The notes under the pieces are model-generated. The model did not search any database. It saw only the letters and a list, made by a program, of their open reading frames with translations, and was not told where the DNA came from. Position numbers and translations under genes: made by a program. Positions 8,191 to 17,419 of a stretch of 64,000 nucleotides of DNA are shown in pieces (the stretch's first letter is position 1; every line of letters starts with the position of its first letter). The stretch is from contig NZ_CP098023.1 of the NCBI RefSeq assembly GCF_030440425.1, positions 372,001 through 436,000 of the forward strand. The letters are read 5' to 3'. This DNA comes from Microbulbifer sp. MI-G (GTDB taxonomy: Bacteria; Pseudomonadota; Gammaproteobacteria; Pseudomonadales; Cellvibrionaceae).

Positions 8191-9144
8191 TGACGATTGT
8201 CCTCTTTTTTTGCTGCGGCCGACGGAGTAACCCCTTCAACAGTCTTTTGGGGAAGTCTGATCCATAGCGATTCCCGAGCGGTGAGCAACCTGCAGGTGTG
8301 ATAGCGGATCGAGGCTCTGCTGCGGACATCGGTTTTCCTCTCGTGGCGATCGTCTCTCGAGGTGCTGCATTGGGTGTGGGAAACCGCTGACGCAGTGACC
8401 GGGGGCCATCGAAAAATCGTGAAAGCGGGGAATATAAAAGGGACTGCCGGGGGGAACACCTGACCAGAGTGGGTAGATCGGAAGTCGCTACCCCCGAATA
8501 GGTAGAAAATAGCCGTGGCAGAGACGGCTTGGTGACACCCAAACCGAATACTAACGGGGGCTCTGGGGTACCCGCAGAAAAGCGCACAGATTTTGTGTGA
8601 AAATCACAATCTTTGTGGGTACTACCAAATACATGAATGTGTGCGTAAGAAAACTTCAGCATCCGGACAGCCCAATAAGCAGTGGGCGGGCGATGCCGAA
8701 CCAATTCATCCAGCCCATTGTCTGCCGCAATGCACTGACCCGAACAGGGAGGTTCGGGCTATAACTCCAGCAGTGAAATGCTGGAGTTATTAGCAAAGGA
8801 TTGCCCATATGCACTGCAAACCCGGCGCAGTGCACAGGCTTCTCCCTGCAGGGTTGGAGATTCGAGGGGTCCTCAGTACCCTTATACGCCCGCTATCGGC
8901 ACAGCGCGCGTTTTGCTACGGAATACCCTGGGCCTGGAGTGAGGGAAAAGACTCCGTTGGCCCCTGTGCTAGGTCGGGCAGGATAACAGGGGAAAAGGCT
9001 GCTGCCAGTGGCCCAGGCCTTGGATAACTACAGTGATTGCAGGCAGGAGTTATTGGCAGCAGGGGGAACGATCAATCCCAATCGCCACTTTATCCCGAGG
9101 CGGTGTCCATCCCTGGACAGGGCACTGCGCAATGCACTGCAGAC
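8191..9144. other. 954-base region without a convincing gene
   Basis: Short overlapping frames on both strands lack family features and good ribosome-binding sites. The region contains the hairpin cluster at 8739-8834 and an imperfect palindromic stretch around 8585-8625 (CACAGATTTTGTG and CACAATCTTTGTG). It separates the DGC gene (transcribed leftward) from the end of the PKD lipoprotein gene, so terminators or a non-coding RNA could lie here. Confidence 0.4.
8739..8834. repeat. Three successive perfect hairpins
   Basis: CCCGAAC (8739-8745) pairs with GTTCGGG (8752-8758). ATAACTCCAGCA (8761-8772) pairs with TGCTGGAGTTAT (8779-8790), a 12-bp perfect stem with a 6-base loop. TGCACTGC (8810-8817) pairs with GCAGTGCA (8827-8834). 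None is followed by a T run. They may form a structured RNA or a recombination/attachment structure. Confidence 0.6.
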
Positions 9145-11577
9145 TCAGTCGAGTTCGCCGGCTTCGCACTGTCTCCAGTCACCAAAGGTACCGTCATCTG
9201 CACCTACCCAGTTTTCATAAAGAAAACTGAGCTCGGGTAGCTCCTTAATATTGAAGGAAAAATGAAATCCCTCCGCTTTGTCATCGGTGCGGATACAGGG
9301 CACTGCGGGTAACCAGGTGCGGAAAGTGAGAGACGCCCCTTTCTTGATCACCTGGCCTTCTGCAAGCCCTTCAAACCAGGGCGTCAGGCTGGTCAAGCCA
9401 CCGTTGATATGGCGTATTTGAACATTCTCGATGGTGTAATCCGCATCCACAGCAGTCATAGACCACTGGATAGATTGCTCCTCAGTGGCAGAGAGGTCCC
9501 AACGGAGTCCGGAGGGGGTGGCATAGGGCGGAATATTTTCATATGGCATCGGCCGCCACAAACTCCCTCTGCTGGAAATACTCCGCAGACGTACGCCCCT
9601 GGCCTGGCTCAGTGGTTCCACCTGTACCACAAAATCATATTCCGGTGCATCGTCAATAAGATCCGTGGCGTAGTAACGGAAGGTATAGGTACCTGGTTTG
9701 GTAAATACGAGACCGTAAGCATCCTCACAATCCTCTGAATTCGGGTCACTTGTAAATTCTCCACCATCCGGTGCACTGACCAGTTCCTCATGGGTGAACA
9801 CCTCATCGCCATCGGGGTCAACCACCACAGGGCGGTGCAACAGCGACATACACGGCAGTATTTGAAAATAGTCCTCTCCCGGTGACAGTCTTCCCCAGTT
9901 GCGCGCCCAGACTACAGAGCGGATTTCCGGTACGGCATTGGAAACCTTGGCAAGCCCGTCATCCTGGGAGTAGGTCCTTGCATACAGGCCCCGGTTATCA
10001 CTCACGATCAGGCGGGCGGTATAGGAGCCCGGCAGGTCAGTGACCACTTTGGCACGGCGGTACTCCTGGCTTTCCGGCTCAATGACAGCCTCGATCACGG
10101 CCTTACTGCCATCCGGCCTGTCGACCAGTTCCCAGTGAAAATCCATGGGGTCGTCGTTGGGGTCGCTGCTGGAAGCATCGAATATTAGGGCGTCACCCAC
10201 CAGTACCGATTTGGATTGTGCCTCGACACCCCGGGTATGGGGGTGGCCATTGACATTGCCCACTTTGGCCTGCAGGGTGGCTTCAGTGGTTATTGCATTA
10301 ACGCCATCGGAAATGGTCATTTGTACGCGGTAGGTACCCGCCACATCCAGGACCTGGATTTTTTTGCCCATGGGTTTCCAGGAGCCAATATCCTGCAATT
10401 CTGCCGTACTGCCGCTTGGCTTTTCCACCAGCACCGCCTCGATAATTTGCAGCGCCTCCCCTTCGGGATCGTAGCCGACAAAGTTAAACTCGGCACGTTC
10501 CCCTACCTCTTGCTCACCGATACTGTAAGAGGGGAAATACCCGGTTGCTTCCAACGCCCCGATGGGGGCCTTGTTGTCCTCCGCTTCCGGGTCCCTTTCA
10601 ACCACAACCGTCACCTCCCGCTGTGCACTTTTTCTGGCGCCGTCAAAAACGAACAGGTTCAGGTTATAGGTGCCGGCGGCAATCGGGGTAAATGTCAGGG
10701 TGGAGCTGGTTGTGCCTGTGAGATCAGGCAGCGGCACACCATCCGGATCAACCGGGCTGGATGTCCATCTCCAGCGGTATTGCAAGGGTTTGCCCTCTGG
10801 ATCGTAACTTTCACCGGCATTCAGCACTACCTGTTCACCCAGAATAACGCTGGCATCTTCGGCAATTGCAACCGGGGGGGCATCGCCAGAGGACACGGTA
10901 ACAAGGACCTCAGCCGGTGCACTTGTGATTCCGTTAAAGGTCACAACCAGCTGCAGTTTATATTCGCCTTTGACATCCAGGTGCAGGGTCGCCCTGCTCC
11001 GGTCGCTGTTAGAGAGATAAGCGGCACTTTCGGCGGGTTTCTCTATCAGAACCCAGAGGTATGCCAGGTCTCCGCTCTCCCCGGTGGGCGGTGTACTGAA
11101 GCTGCCATCCAGGCCGAGGCTGTCTGTGCCCAAAGCGACACTGTGCCCCGGCTCGGTGATCGCCACCGGAAAAGGACTGGTGGCGGTGAGCGTTAAACGG
11201 GAAGCAACACTGGACGCAGTGCCGTCATCCACGATCAGGCTGACAACATAGTCGCCCGGTAAATCGGCAGTGAATCCTGTGTGTGCATCATCGGCACTGC
11301 TCAGCGTGGCCTCGCTCAGTGCCGGGCGTTCAATCAGCTCCCAGCGATAGCGCAGGGTTGCATTGCGCGGGCTGCTGCTGTCGGTGCCGTTTAAGTTAAC
11401 TGTCACGTCGCCATCCTTTAGGGAAAACGTATTGTCGACAGGCGCCAGCAGGCTAATGCTGGCGGTGGGTTTTTCCGGTGCGCTATCTGCGTCACTGCCG
11501 CCACCCGAACCACCACTACAGGCAGCGAGCAGGAAGGACAGATACAGTGAGACCAGTAAGCCCATTGAGCTTTTCAT
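9145..11577 (-). CDS. Lipoprotein with PKD/Ig-like repeats, paired with the heme-type receptor
   Basis: The 810-aa protein begins with a lipoprotein signal (MKSSMGLLVSL, lipobox FLLAAC with Cys20) followed by a Gly/Ser linker. Most of the rest is repeated PKD-like beta-sandwich domains of about 90-100 residues, marked by YRWELIERP, GDYVVSLIVDDG, YNLNLFVFDG, YRVQMTISDG and YTARLIVSDN. The C-terminal 200 residues are different, with several Cys, and may be the functional head. The ATG at 11575-11577 is chosen for GAGGGAG 7 bases upstream. It starts 33 bases after the TonB-dependent receptor stop, so the two are probably co-transcribed. A surface role in capturing the receptor's ligand is inferred from this pairing only. 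Confidence 0.85.
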   Translation of the reverse strand: MKSSMGLLVSLYLSFLLAACSGGSGGGSDADSAPEKPTASISLLAPVDNTFSLKDGDVTVNLNGTDSSSPRNATLRYRWELIERPALSEATLSSADDAHTGFTADLPGDYVVSLIVDDGTASSVASRLTLTATSPFPVAITEPGHSVALGTDSLGLDGSFSTPPTGESGDLAYLWVLIEKPAESAAYLSNSDRSRATLHLDVKGEYKLQLVVTFNGITSAPAEVLVTVSSGDAPPVAIAEDASVILGEQVVLNAGESYDPEGKPLQYRWRWTSSPVDPDGVPLPDLTGTTSSTLTFTPIAAGTYNLNLFVFDGARKSAQREVTVVVERDPEAEDNKAPIGALEATGYFPSYSIGEQEVGERAEFNFVGYDPEGEALQIIEAVLVEKPSGSTAELQDIGSWKPMGKKIQVLDVAGTYRVQMTISDGVNAITTEATLQAKVGNVNGHPHTRGVEAQSKSVLVGDALIFDASSSDPNDDPMDFHWELVDRPDGSKAVIEAVIEPESQEYRRAKVVTDLPGSYTARLIVSDNRGLYARTYSQDDGLAKVSNAVPEIRSVVWARNWGRLSPGEDYFQILPCMSLLHRPVVVDPDGDEVFTHEELVSAPDGGEFTSDPNSEDCEDAYGLVFTKPGTYTFRYYATDLIDDAPEYDFVVQVEPLSQARGVRLRSISSRGSLWRPMPYENIPPYATPSGLRWDLSATEEQSIQWSMTAVDADYTIENVQIRHINGGLTSLTPWFEGLAEGQVIKKGASLTFRTWLPAVPCIRTDDKAEGFHFSFNIKELPELSFLYENWVGADDGTFGDWRQCEAGELD

Positions 11578-11610
11578 CGGTGTGACTCCCTCGTTGAATA
11601 TCGCAATCAA

Positions 11611-14307
11611 TTAGTATTGATAGGTAAAGCTGAGTTTGGCGGTGCGTCCTGGAGCGGGTACCAGCCCAAGGCTCAGGGCATCCAGGTAATATTGATCGGT
11701 GATATTGTCGACCGTGAAATCCATCGACAAATTGTCGTTGAGTGCCAGGCTGGTGTAGATATCCACCAGGTTGTAGCTGTGCCACAGTACCGGCTTGTTG
11801 AATCCGGTGGGGGCGTTGTAGCGGGGAATGGAATTGCGCTCACCCATAAAGGTGCCTCGCAGTCCCATTTTCAATCGTTTTTGCAGCAGGCGTACCCCCA
11901 AATGCGCACTGGCATGCCAGTTGGGTGGTATCATGTTATTGATGTAACTTTGCGGTATGCCCCAATCGGTACAGTAATATCGAACATAGCTGCCCACATT
12001 GCAGACTTCTATATGCTCGTAGCGGGTACCGCTTATTTCAGCAATCCAGTATCGGGTTTCATAGCCAAGATTCAGCTCCCAACCCTCAAGATCCAGGCTA
12101 TCGATATTGCGCAAGCGGAAGAAATCCAGACCATCCTGTTCCTGTTCCCAGGCGTTGGGCTGGGTGCGGGTAAGATAGTCATCCACGTGATTATCAAAAT
12201 AGGCAAGCTTGAAACGCAGCTGATGTGCGCTGTGGAATACATCCTTATTCAGGTAATTCATGCCCAACTCGTTATTGGTGGCGTGCTCCGGGTTTAGGGG
12301 AATATCCAGTGCGGGGCTCACCGACCAGCCGGAGGTATTTTCGAACAGGCTGGGCATACGCAGGGCTTGCGCATGGCGGGCATAAAATTGCAAACCCTGA
12401 ACGGGTTCCCAGGTCAGGGCTATGACAGGCGCGTTACCGGAATGCTGGTTGCTGTAGTGCACCGGCAGGCACCCACCCTGCCCATCTGCGGTACAGGCCG
12501 GATCATTGCGGTCCAAAGGCAGTGGATTATTGTCTTTTGAATGAAAGCGGGTATGGCGAATGCCCGCTGCCAGGGTCCATTGAAGCCAGGGGCGCCATTC
12601 CACTGCGGTAAATGCACTGAATTCCCTGCGCCAGCCGCTACGGGAACCCAGGTAGAATCCCTCAGTGGCCGGGGTATCGGTATCCACCTCCTCCCACTGT
12701 CCTGAAACGCCATACTCCAGTTTCAGTTCACCCAATGGATAAAAGCGCATACTGTTGGCGATATCCACGCCCCAGCGCTGGTAGTCGTCGGTACGGGCAG
12801 TATTGTTCTCCAGGTCGATAGAACCCACACCCGGAGTGTTTAGATTGGTTGTGGCATCGGTGTGCCAAGCATTGGCCCGCAGGTCGGCCCAGTCATAGGC
12901 TACGGGCTGCCAGCGGTAGCGCGCGGTATAGGTGTGGTTGACCACTGCACTATCGAGCCACTGTCTCGCCTGCCCGAATGCAATGATCTGGGAGGGCATC
13001 ATTTCCCCGTAGGTGCTGTCGTAGCGGATATAGCCCAGTTCGAGGCTCTGGTCACCGGGCAGTGCCAACTCGCTTTTTAGCAACCAGGAATCACTGGAGT
13101 AGTGGGTATTGGGGATCTGCTCCCCGGCGCGAAAGGGGGAAGCCCCCTCAAGCGTAACCGGTGTTTCTGTATACCAGGCCAGTTTTTCCGGTTTGCCGAT
13201 GAGGACCTCCGGCGCCGGTCCCTCAGTACCGGCATAGTAATTTCCCTGCTCGCGCCGGGCGTGGGCCAGGACCAAGTCGCCCCAGTCAAAGCGCCGGGCT
13301 CCGGCAATACTGGCTGCATAGCCTTCAAAATCCAGCAGGTTCGGCCTGTCCATGCCATGTTCGGGGGCAAAACGGTCGGGCATCAAATAGTTGTCGGTAC
13401 AGTAGATGGAAAAGCGGCAATCGGAGCGATAGGCGTTGCGCGGCAGATAATAGCCGGCATAGGTGCCGGCTTCCGGTGCTGCGGAGTTATTGCCGATACC
13501 ACTGACACGCAGGCGCAGCCCAGACAGCGCTGACGGTTTCACAATATCCTCGGCGCGCAGGGTGTTTACAATGACAACACCGCCCGTGGCCCCGGTGCCC
13601 TCCGCTGTTATCACAGGGCCCTTGTCGATGCGCAGTGTGCTAATCAGGTCCGGATCAATATAGCTGCGGCTGGAAATACCGGCATAACCGCGATAAATCG
13701 TTGTCTCCTGGCGACTGCCATCAATCAACACCGGTACCCGACCCTGTCCCTGCATACCGCGAATATTAATATCGAGACCACCGGAGTTGCGGTTTTCACT
13801 AATCAGGACACCCGGCGTACTCTGGAAAATATCTCCGACACTGGTACCGCGAAAACGCTCGATATCCCCTTGGTTGATAATATTGACCGAGCCGGCTTCG
13901 CGGTAGGCCTGGTCTTTACTCTTGTCACTGTGGCTCTGCACCTGAATGCTGTCCAGCACCATCAGGTCTTGTTGCGCAATGTTTTCCAACAGCCAGGCGC
14001 CGCTGCCCACAGGTACGGCGCGCAGAGGGGTGCCGCGCAACAAGGTGCGCAGGGCCTCCTCGGCGCTGTAGCTGCCAAACAGTGCCGGTACTGAAATGCC
14101 CTCTACCAGGCGCTCATCAAAAGACAGGGTAATGCCCGCCTGGCGGGAGTACAGGTTGAGTACGTCACCTAAGTGGCCGGCGGGCAGGTCGAATGCAATC
14201 AATGGTGCAGGACTGCGTTCTGCCTGGGCCACGCCGGTTACAGGAAATAAAACCAAGAACAAGACAAACAGGGCCGGTAGAAAATATTTCTCGGTACTGG
14301 GCTGCAT
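11611..14307 (-). CDS. TonB-dependent receptor with STN signalling domain, probable heme/hemoprotein uptake
   Basis: This is an 898-aa outer-membrane receptor. After a signal peptide (LFVLFLVLFPVTGVAQA), residues about 35-105 form the STN (secretin/TonB N-terminal) domain (FDLPAGHLGDVLNLYSRQAG) that signals to an anti-sigma factor. A plug domain follows (SVGDIFQSTPGVLISENR, INIRGMQGQGRVPVLIDG), then a 22-strand-type barrel. LRMPSLFE followed by IPLNPEH resembles the FRAP and NPNL segments of heme receptors. The fecI-fecR genes upstream and heme oxygenase plus exbBD-tonB beyond support heme uptake with ligand-triggered autoregulation, as in HasR. A ferric-siderophore ligand is the alternative. 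The ribosome-binding site is weak (AGAGAAAG). Confidence 0.9.
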   Translation of the reverse strand: MQPSTEKYFLPALFVLFLVLFPVTGVAQAERSPAPLIAFDLPAGHLGDVLNLYSRQAGITLSFDERLVEGISVPALFGSYSAEEALRTLLRGTPLRAVPVGSGAWLLENIAQQDLMVLDSIQVQSHSDKSKDQAYREAGSVNIINQGDIERFRGTSVGDIFQSTPGVLISENRNSGGLDINIRGMQGQGRVPVLIDGSRQETTIYRGYAGISSRSYIDPDLISTLRIDKGPVITAEGTGATGGVVIVNTLRAEDIVKPSALSGLRLRVSGIGNNSAAPEAGTYAGYYLPRNAYRSDCRFSIYCTDNYLMPDRFAPEHGMDRPNLLDFEGYAASIAGARRFDWGDLVLAHARREQGNYYAGTEGPAPEVLIGKPEKLAWYTETPVTLEGASPFRAGEQIPNTHYSSDSWLLKSELALPGDQSLELGYIRYDSTYGEMMPSQIIAFGQARQWLDSAVVNHTYTARYRWQPVAYDWADLRANAWHTDATTNLNTPGVGSIDLENNTARTDDYQRWGVDIANSMRFYPLGELKLEYGVSGQWEEVDTDTPATEGFYLGSRSGWRREFSAFTAVEWRPWLQWTLAAGIRHTRFHSKDNNPLPLDRNDPACTADGQGGCLPVHYSNQHSGNAPVIALTWEPVQGLQFYARHAQALRMPSLFENTSGWSVSPALDIPLNPEHATNNELGMNYLNKDVFHSAHQLRFKLAYFDNHVDDYLTRTQPNAWEQEQDGLDFFRLRNIDSLDLEGWELNLGYETRYWIAEISGTRYEHIEVCNVGSYVRYYCTDWGIPQSYINNMIPPNWHASAHLGVRLLQKRLKMGLRGTFMGERNSIPRYNAPTGFNKPVLWHSYNLVDIYTSLALNDNLSMDFTVDNITDQYYLDALSLGLVPAPGRTAKLSFTYQY

Positions 14308-14905
14308 GGGACAAGCTTTCTCTTTTCAAGTATTTACCTGTAGATCGAATAAAATGAAAAAAACCGTAATCACAATAAGAATTACTATATTTTTTTGCTC
14401 GATAATGACGAAGACTCTGGAAGCCAGCTGTTCGCATTGGGCTGTAAGTCGCCCATGGATAAAAATGCAGTGAGCCAAGTCACACACTGGAGCCTTGCTC
14501 AACCACACAATTGGGGCGATTAAACAGGGAGTTTCATCGGCCTGGCTGGATTCAGATTGTATTAAATGACTCATTACAAAGAGCACTGTCACAACGCAGC
14601 ACGGGTTGTTCAACATTCGACCCGGGGCCGGTGTGAATTTTATAAATAGGGGTAATTCGGTCCTGATCAAAGAGATTGCAGAAAGGGACGATCAAAAACA
14701 CCGAACATAGCCATGGGATTTTTTGAGCCGACGGGTCGAAGCCAAATTGCCCCTGTGCTGTAGGATGGGGAAACGGTACCGGCAGTCAAACCGGTGAGTG
14801 CTCGTTTTCACTTAGATAACTTATTGAGAGTTACCAGGCACAAGTGGGTTACGGCATTTTTTAAATAATTTGTCAGTGGGTAAGAAAGATAAATGCCTAA
14901 CCCGG
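14308..14905. other. Upstream region of the heme-type receptor
   Basis: No gene is supported. An AT-rich stretch around 14345-14410 is the most promoter-like part and includes a poor Fur-like match. In this kind of locus the receptor promoter would be read by the FecI-type sigma factor, but I cannot define its elements. Confidence 0.35.
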
Positions 14906-15883
14906 TTATTGTATTGTTGCCCACCAGGGGGTCAAATAACGCACCTCGCCGCCGACAGAGCGCGCCAGGGTTTTGAGGGTCAAGTCCAGTTGCTGCAACT
15001 GGAATACCCCGGATATCCGCTGGGTTTCAAGCCTGGGATCACAGCGTAAAAACCCCCGAAAATAGCGTGACAGCTCCTGCAGAAATTCCCCCAGAGGCAT
15101 GCTGCGAACAGAGAGCACACCATCCACCCAGCCACTGTAATCAAACATGCGACTGTCCAGCACTTGCACATCTGTGTGAGTAATTCGAAAGGCCTCCCCC
15201 GCGTTGGCTTGCATGGGTGAGGCCCCATGGCGCGGCCGCATTTCCACTTGGCCTTGCACCACTTGCAGCAACGCATAGTGGCCGCCATCTCGGACAAAAA
15301 AGCGCGAATCGCGGGCAGTGAACAGACTGTCGGCCACGGAAACGTGCAGGGGGCGCGGATCGGGCGCGCCGGCCAGGTGTATCTCCCCGCTGCTCAGCCG
15401 TATCCGGCGCCTTGCCCCACTGAAATCCAGTTCAATGGCGCTGCCAGAATTCAGCCAGAGTTGGCTATTGTCCTGTAATGTGTAGTGCCGCGGCTGCCCC
15501 TGGGCAGAGTAATCTGCCTTGAGGTGATGAAAGACACCCCGGTGGTGTCCGATCCAGCCGGCGGCAAGCATACCCAGGGTGGTGCCACCGACCGCTTTTA
15601 GCATCCGGCGGCGACGGATCTTGCGCATGTCCTTATCGGTTTTTATCAAAGTGGCAGAGGCGAGCCCGGGTGCTTCACGGTTGAGCTTGTGAAATGCCGA
15701 TTCCATTGCCTCAAGGCGCTGCCAGATACGTTCGTGTTCGGGGTTTGCGGCACGCCATGCCCGCCACGCGATCTGTTCCGATTCCTGGACTTCCCCGGAG
15801 GCCAGTCGGATACGCCATCGAATCGCTTCGCCCACAATCGCGTCGGGGAACGGGGCAGATTCAGATTCCGTTACGGATGTCAT
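14906..15883 (-). CDS. fecR: FecR-family anti-sigma factor
   Basis: FecR proteins cross the inner membrane once, hold the ECF sigma factor and activate it when the receptor's STN domain signals. The 325-aa protein has the cytoplasmic FecR N-terminal domain (AIRWRIRLASGEVQESEQIAWRAW has the usual W-rich pattern), a membrane segment near residues 97-113 (VGGTTLGMLAAGWIG) and a periplasmic FecR domain (YTLQDNSQLWLNSGSAIEL, VVQGQVEMRP). The C-terminal part resembles an STN fold (GVFQLQQLDLTLKTLA). It lies between fecI (162 bases upstream) and the receptor gene. Confidence 0.92.
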   Translation of the reverse strand: MTSVTESESAPFPDAIVGEAIRWRIRLASGEVQESEQIAWRAWRAANPEHERIWQRLEAMESAFHKLNREAPGLASATLIKTDKDMRKIRRRRMLKAVGGTTLGMLAAGWIGHHRGVFHHLKADYSAQGQPRHYTLQDNSQLWLNSGSAIELDFSGARRRIRLSSGEIHLAGAPDPRPLHVSVADSLFTARDSRFFVRDGGHYALLQVVQGQVEMRPRHGASPMQANAGEAFRITHTDVQVLDSRMFDYSGWVDGVLSVRSMPLGEFLQELSRYFRGFLRCDPRLETQRISGVFQLQQLDLTLKTLARSVGGEVRYLTPWWATIQ

Positions 15884-16045
15884 GTCAGCGCAATACCATT
15901 ATCAAAAAATCACTGTTCACCGGGACAGCATTCGCGCTTGATCAGCGCTGGAATGGTGTCCCTGAAATGGCCCTTTTAGCGTTGCTGTCCTTCCGGGGTT
16001 GGTATCTGGCGGCAGGGGGTTGCAACTCCCTGTTCTATGACCGGA

Positions 16046-16561
16046 TCAATAGCGGTCCCCATAGGTGGCGGCATAGCATTTGAGCATTGCTTTGGCGATG
16101 TATTTTTCCACCGATGACAGGCTCAGTCCCTGACTTTCCGCGACCTGTCTATAGGTCATACCATCCAGCCGCGCCATTAAAAATACCGTTTTTTCAAGTG
16201 GTCGCAGGCCGCTTAACAACTGGTCAATGTGCTCCAGCAGGCCGAGCAGCTCCCATTTGTCTTCCGGTGACGGGTATGTCGCTTCGGGCAGGTTCTCCAG
16301 CACAGCGAGATAGTTTCTTTCCAGCACCTGGCGGCGAATCTGGTCAATCAGCAGGTTGCCGGCCACCTTGGTCAACCAGGCTCTCGGGCTGCGAATGGCC
16401 CCGGGCAGCCTGGGGCGATCCAGCAGCCGTACAAAAGTGTCCTGGGCCAGGTCCTGGGCATTATTCCCACCGGGGTTGCGGCGGGCTATCCAATGCACAA
16501 GCCACTCGTGATGCGACTGGTACAGTTCATTAAATCCCTTGGAGTGGGTTTTGATGGCCAA
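16046..16561 (-). CDS. fecI: ECF sigma factor, FecI type
   Basis: Sigma-70 regions 2 and 4 are clear: FNELYQSHHEWLVHWIARR, QDLAQDTFVRLLDRP and RAWLTKVAGNLLIDQIRR for region 2, and LDGMTYRQVAESQGLSLSSVEKYI for the region 4 helix-turn-helix. It probably directs transcription of the receptor gene under FecR control. The open frame reaches 16633, but its first 24 codons contain the Fur-like box and precede the family's usual N-terminus; I favour the TTG at 16559-16561 with GAGG upstream. The start is therefore uncertain. The gene diverges from the heme oxygenase operon. Confidence 0.88.
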   Translation of the reverse strand: MAIKTHSKGFNELYQSHHEWLVHWIARRNPGGNNAQDLAQDTFVRLLDRPRLPGAIRSPRAWLTKVAGNLLIDQIRRQVLERNYLAVLENLPEATYPSPEDKWELLGLLEHIDQLLSGLRPLEKTVFLMARLDGMTYRQVAESQGLSLSSVEKYIAKAMLKCYAATYGDRY

Positions 16562-16617
16562 TGCGGGGACCTCACGCTGGATACTGCTGCAGTTGTAAAA
16601 TATTTTGCAACTATAAA

Positions 16618-16632
16618 TGATTAACATTCTCA
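16618..16632. promoter_or_regulatory. Fur-like box between fecI and heme oxygenase
   Basis: TGATTAACATTCTCA matches 11 of 14 informative positions of the 7-1-7 Fur consensus TGATAATNATTATCA when read on the minus strand. It sits in the divergent promoter region, where it could repress fecI and possibly the heme oxygenase operon when iron is plentiful. Confidence 0.5.
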
Positions 16633-16760
16633 TTTAAAGAAAAGCTTTGTATACTCCCCTGTCTCCATCGAGATGGGTTAAGTGCAGTTTGGTCCGTCAC
16701 CAGTTACAAACCCACCGGATAAATGTGAGGAAGCCCTGATGACCTTGCTGGGAGTTGCCT

Positions 16761-17390
16761 GTGACTGAACCCGCTGAAACCCTGTCTGACCCATTCCAGG
16801 TGCCGGCACTTTCCGCCTGCTTGAAAGCCGGCACACACTCGATCCATGAGAGCCTGGATACACGCATTATGTCGCTGTCGGTATTCTCCAGCCGCGAGCG
16901 CTATGCCCTGTTTGTGCGCACCCAGTCCCGTCTGCACCACGCCGTTGCCCGCTGGTTTGAAAATGCCCGGTTGCAAAACTGGCTGCCGGAGTTAGCGCAA
17001 AGAAATCGCCTGTGGGCAGTGATAGAAGATTGCCGGGATATCGGGCTGACACCCGAAGCCCTGTCAGAGGACAGGGAAGTGGCGGCACAAGTGCAGATTC
17101 TCGATATCTACAGCGCGCTGGGCTGGCTATATGTGGTTGAAGGGTCCAATCTGGGCGCGGCATTCCTGCTGAAACAGGTCAAAAAACTCGATCTGTCGGA
17201 GACGTTTGGTGCGCGCCACCTGGCCGCAAACGAGATGGGGCGGGGATTACACTGGCGCAAATTTAAAAATGCCCTCGACGCCCTTGAACTGGCCGGCGAG
17301 CAGCGGGAAGCCGCCCTGAAAGGCGCGATTGCCGCGTTTGCCTTTGCCCGACAGAACGTTGAGCAGCTGCTCGCATCCCCTGAAAATTAA
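16761..17390 (+). CDS. Biliverdin-producing heme oxygenase
   Basis: Heme oxygenase opens imported heme to biliverdin, CO and Fe2+ in the cytosol. The 209-aa protein shows the proximal-histidine helix LKAGTHSIHESLD (His29 the likely iron ligand) and the distal helix region YVVEGSNLGAAFLLKQ, equivalent to the EGSxLGG segment. I chose GTG 16761 because GGAG lies 6 bases upstream; the TTG at 16755 would have no spacing. It leads an operon with exbB, exbD and tonB (29 bases to exbB). It resembles bacterial HemO/PigA-type enzymes in size; which biliverdin isomer is made cannot be told. Confidence 0.9.
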   Translation: MTEPAETLSDPFQVPALSACLKAGTHSIHESLDTRIMSLSVFSSRERYALFVRTQSRLHHAVARWFENARLQNWLPELAQRNRLWAVIEDCRDIGLTPEALSEDREVAAQVQILDIYSALGWLYVVEGSNLGAAFLLKQVKKLDLSETFGARHLAANEMGRGLHWRKFKNALDALELAGEQREAALKGAIAAFAFARQNVEQLLASPEN

Positions 17391-17419
17391 TTCAGCCAAG
17401 AGCTTGGCAGGAGTTGGCA

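Noticed and set aside
8183..8704. 173-aa minus-strand ORF upstream of the DGC gene
   Set aside because: Its composition (Arg/Pro/Ser-rich) is that of a non-coding GC-rich frame, and it overlaps the start of the DGC gene.
10216..11196. 326-aa + strand frame inside the PKD lipoprotein gene
   Set aside because: It is antisense to a well-supported gene and has no recognisable domain.
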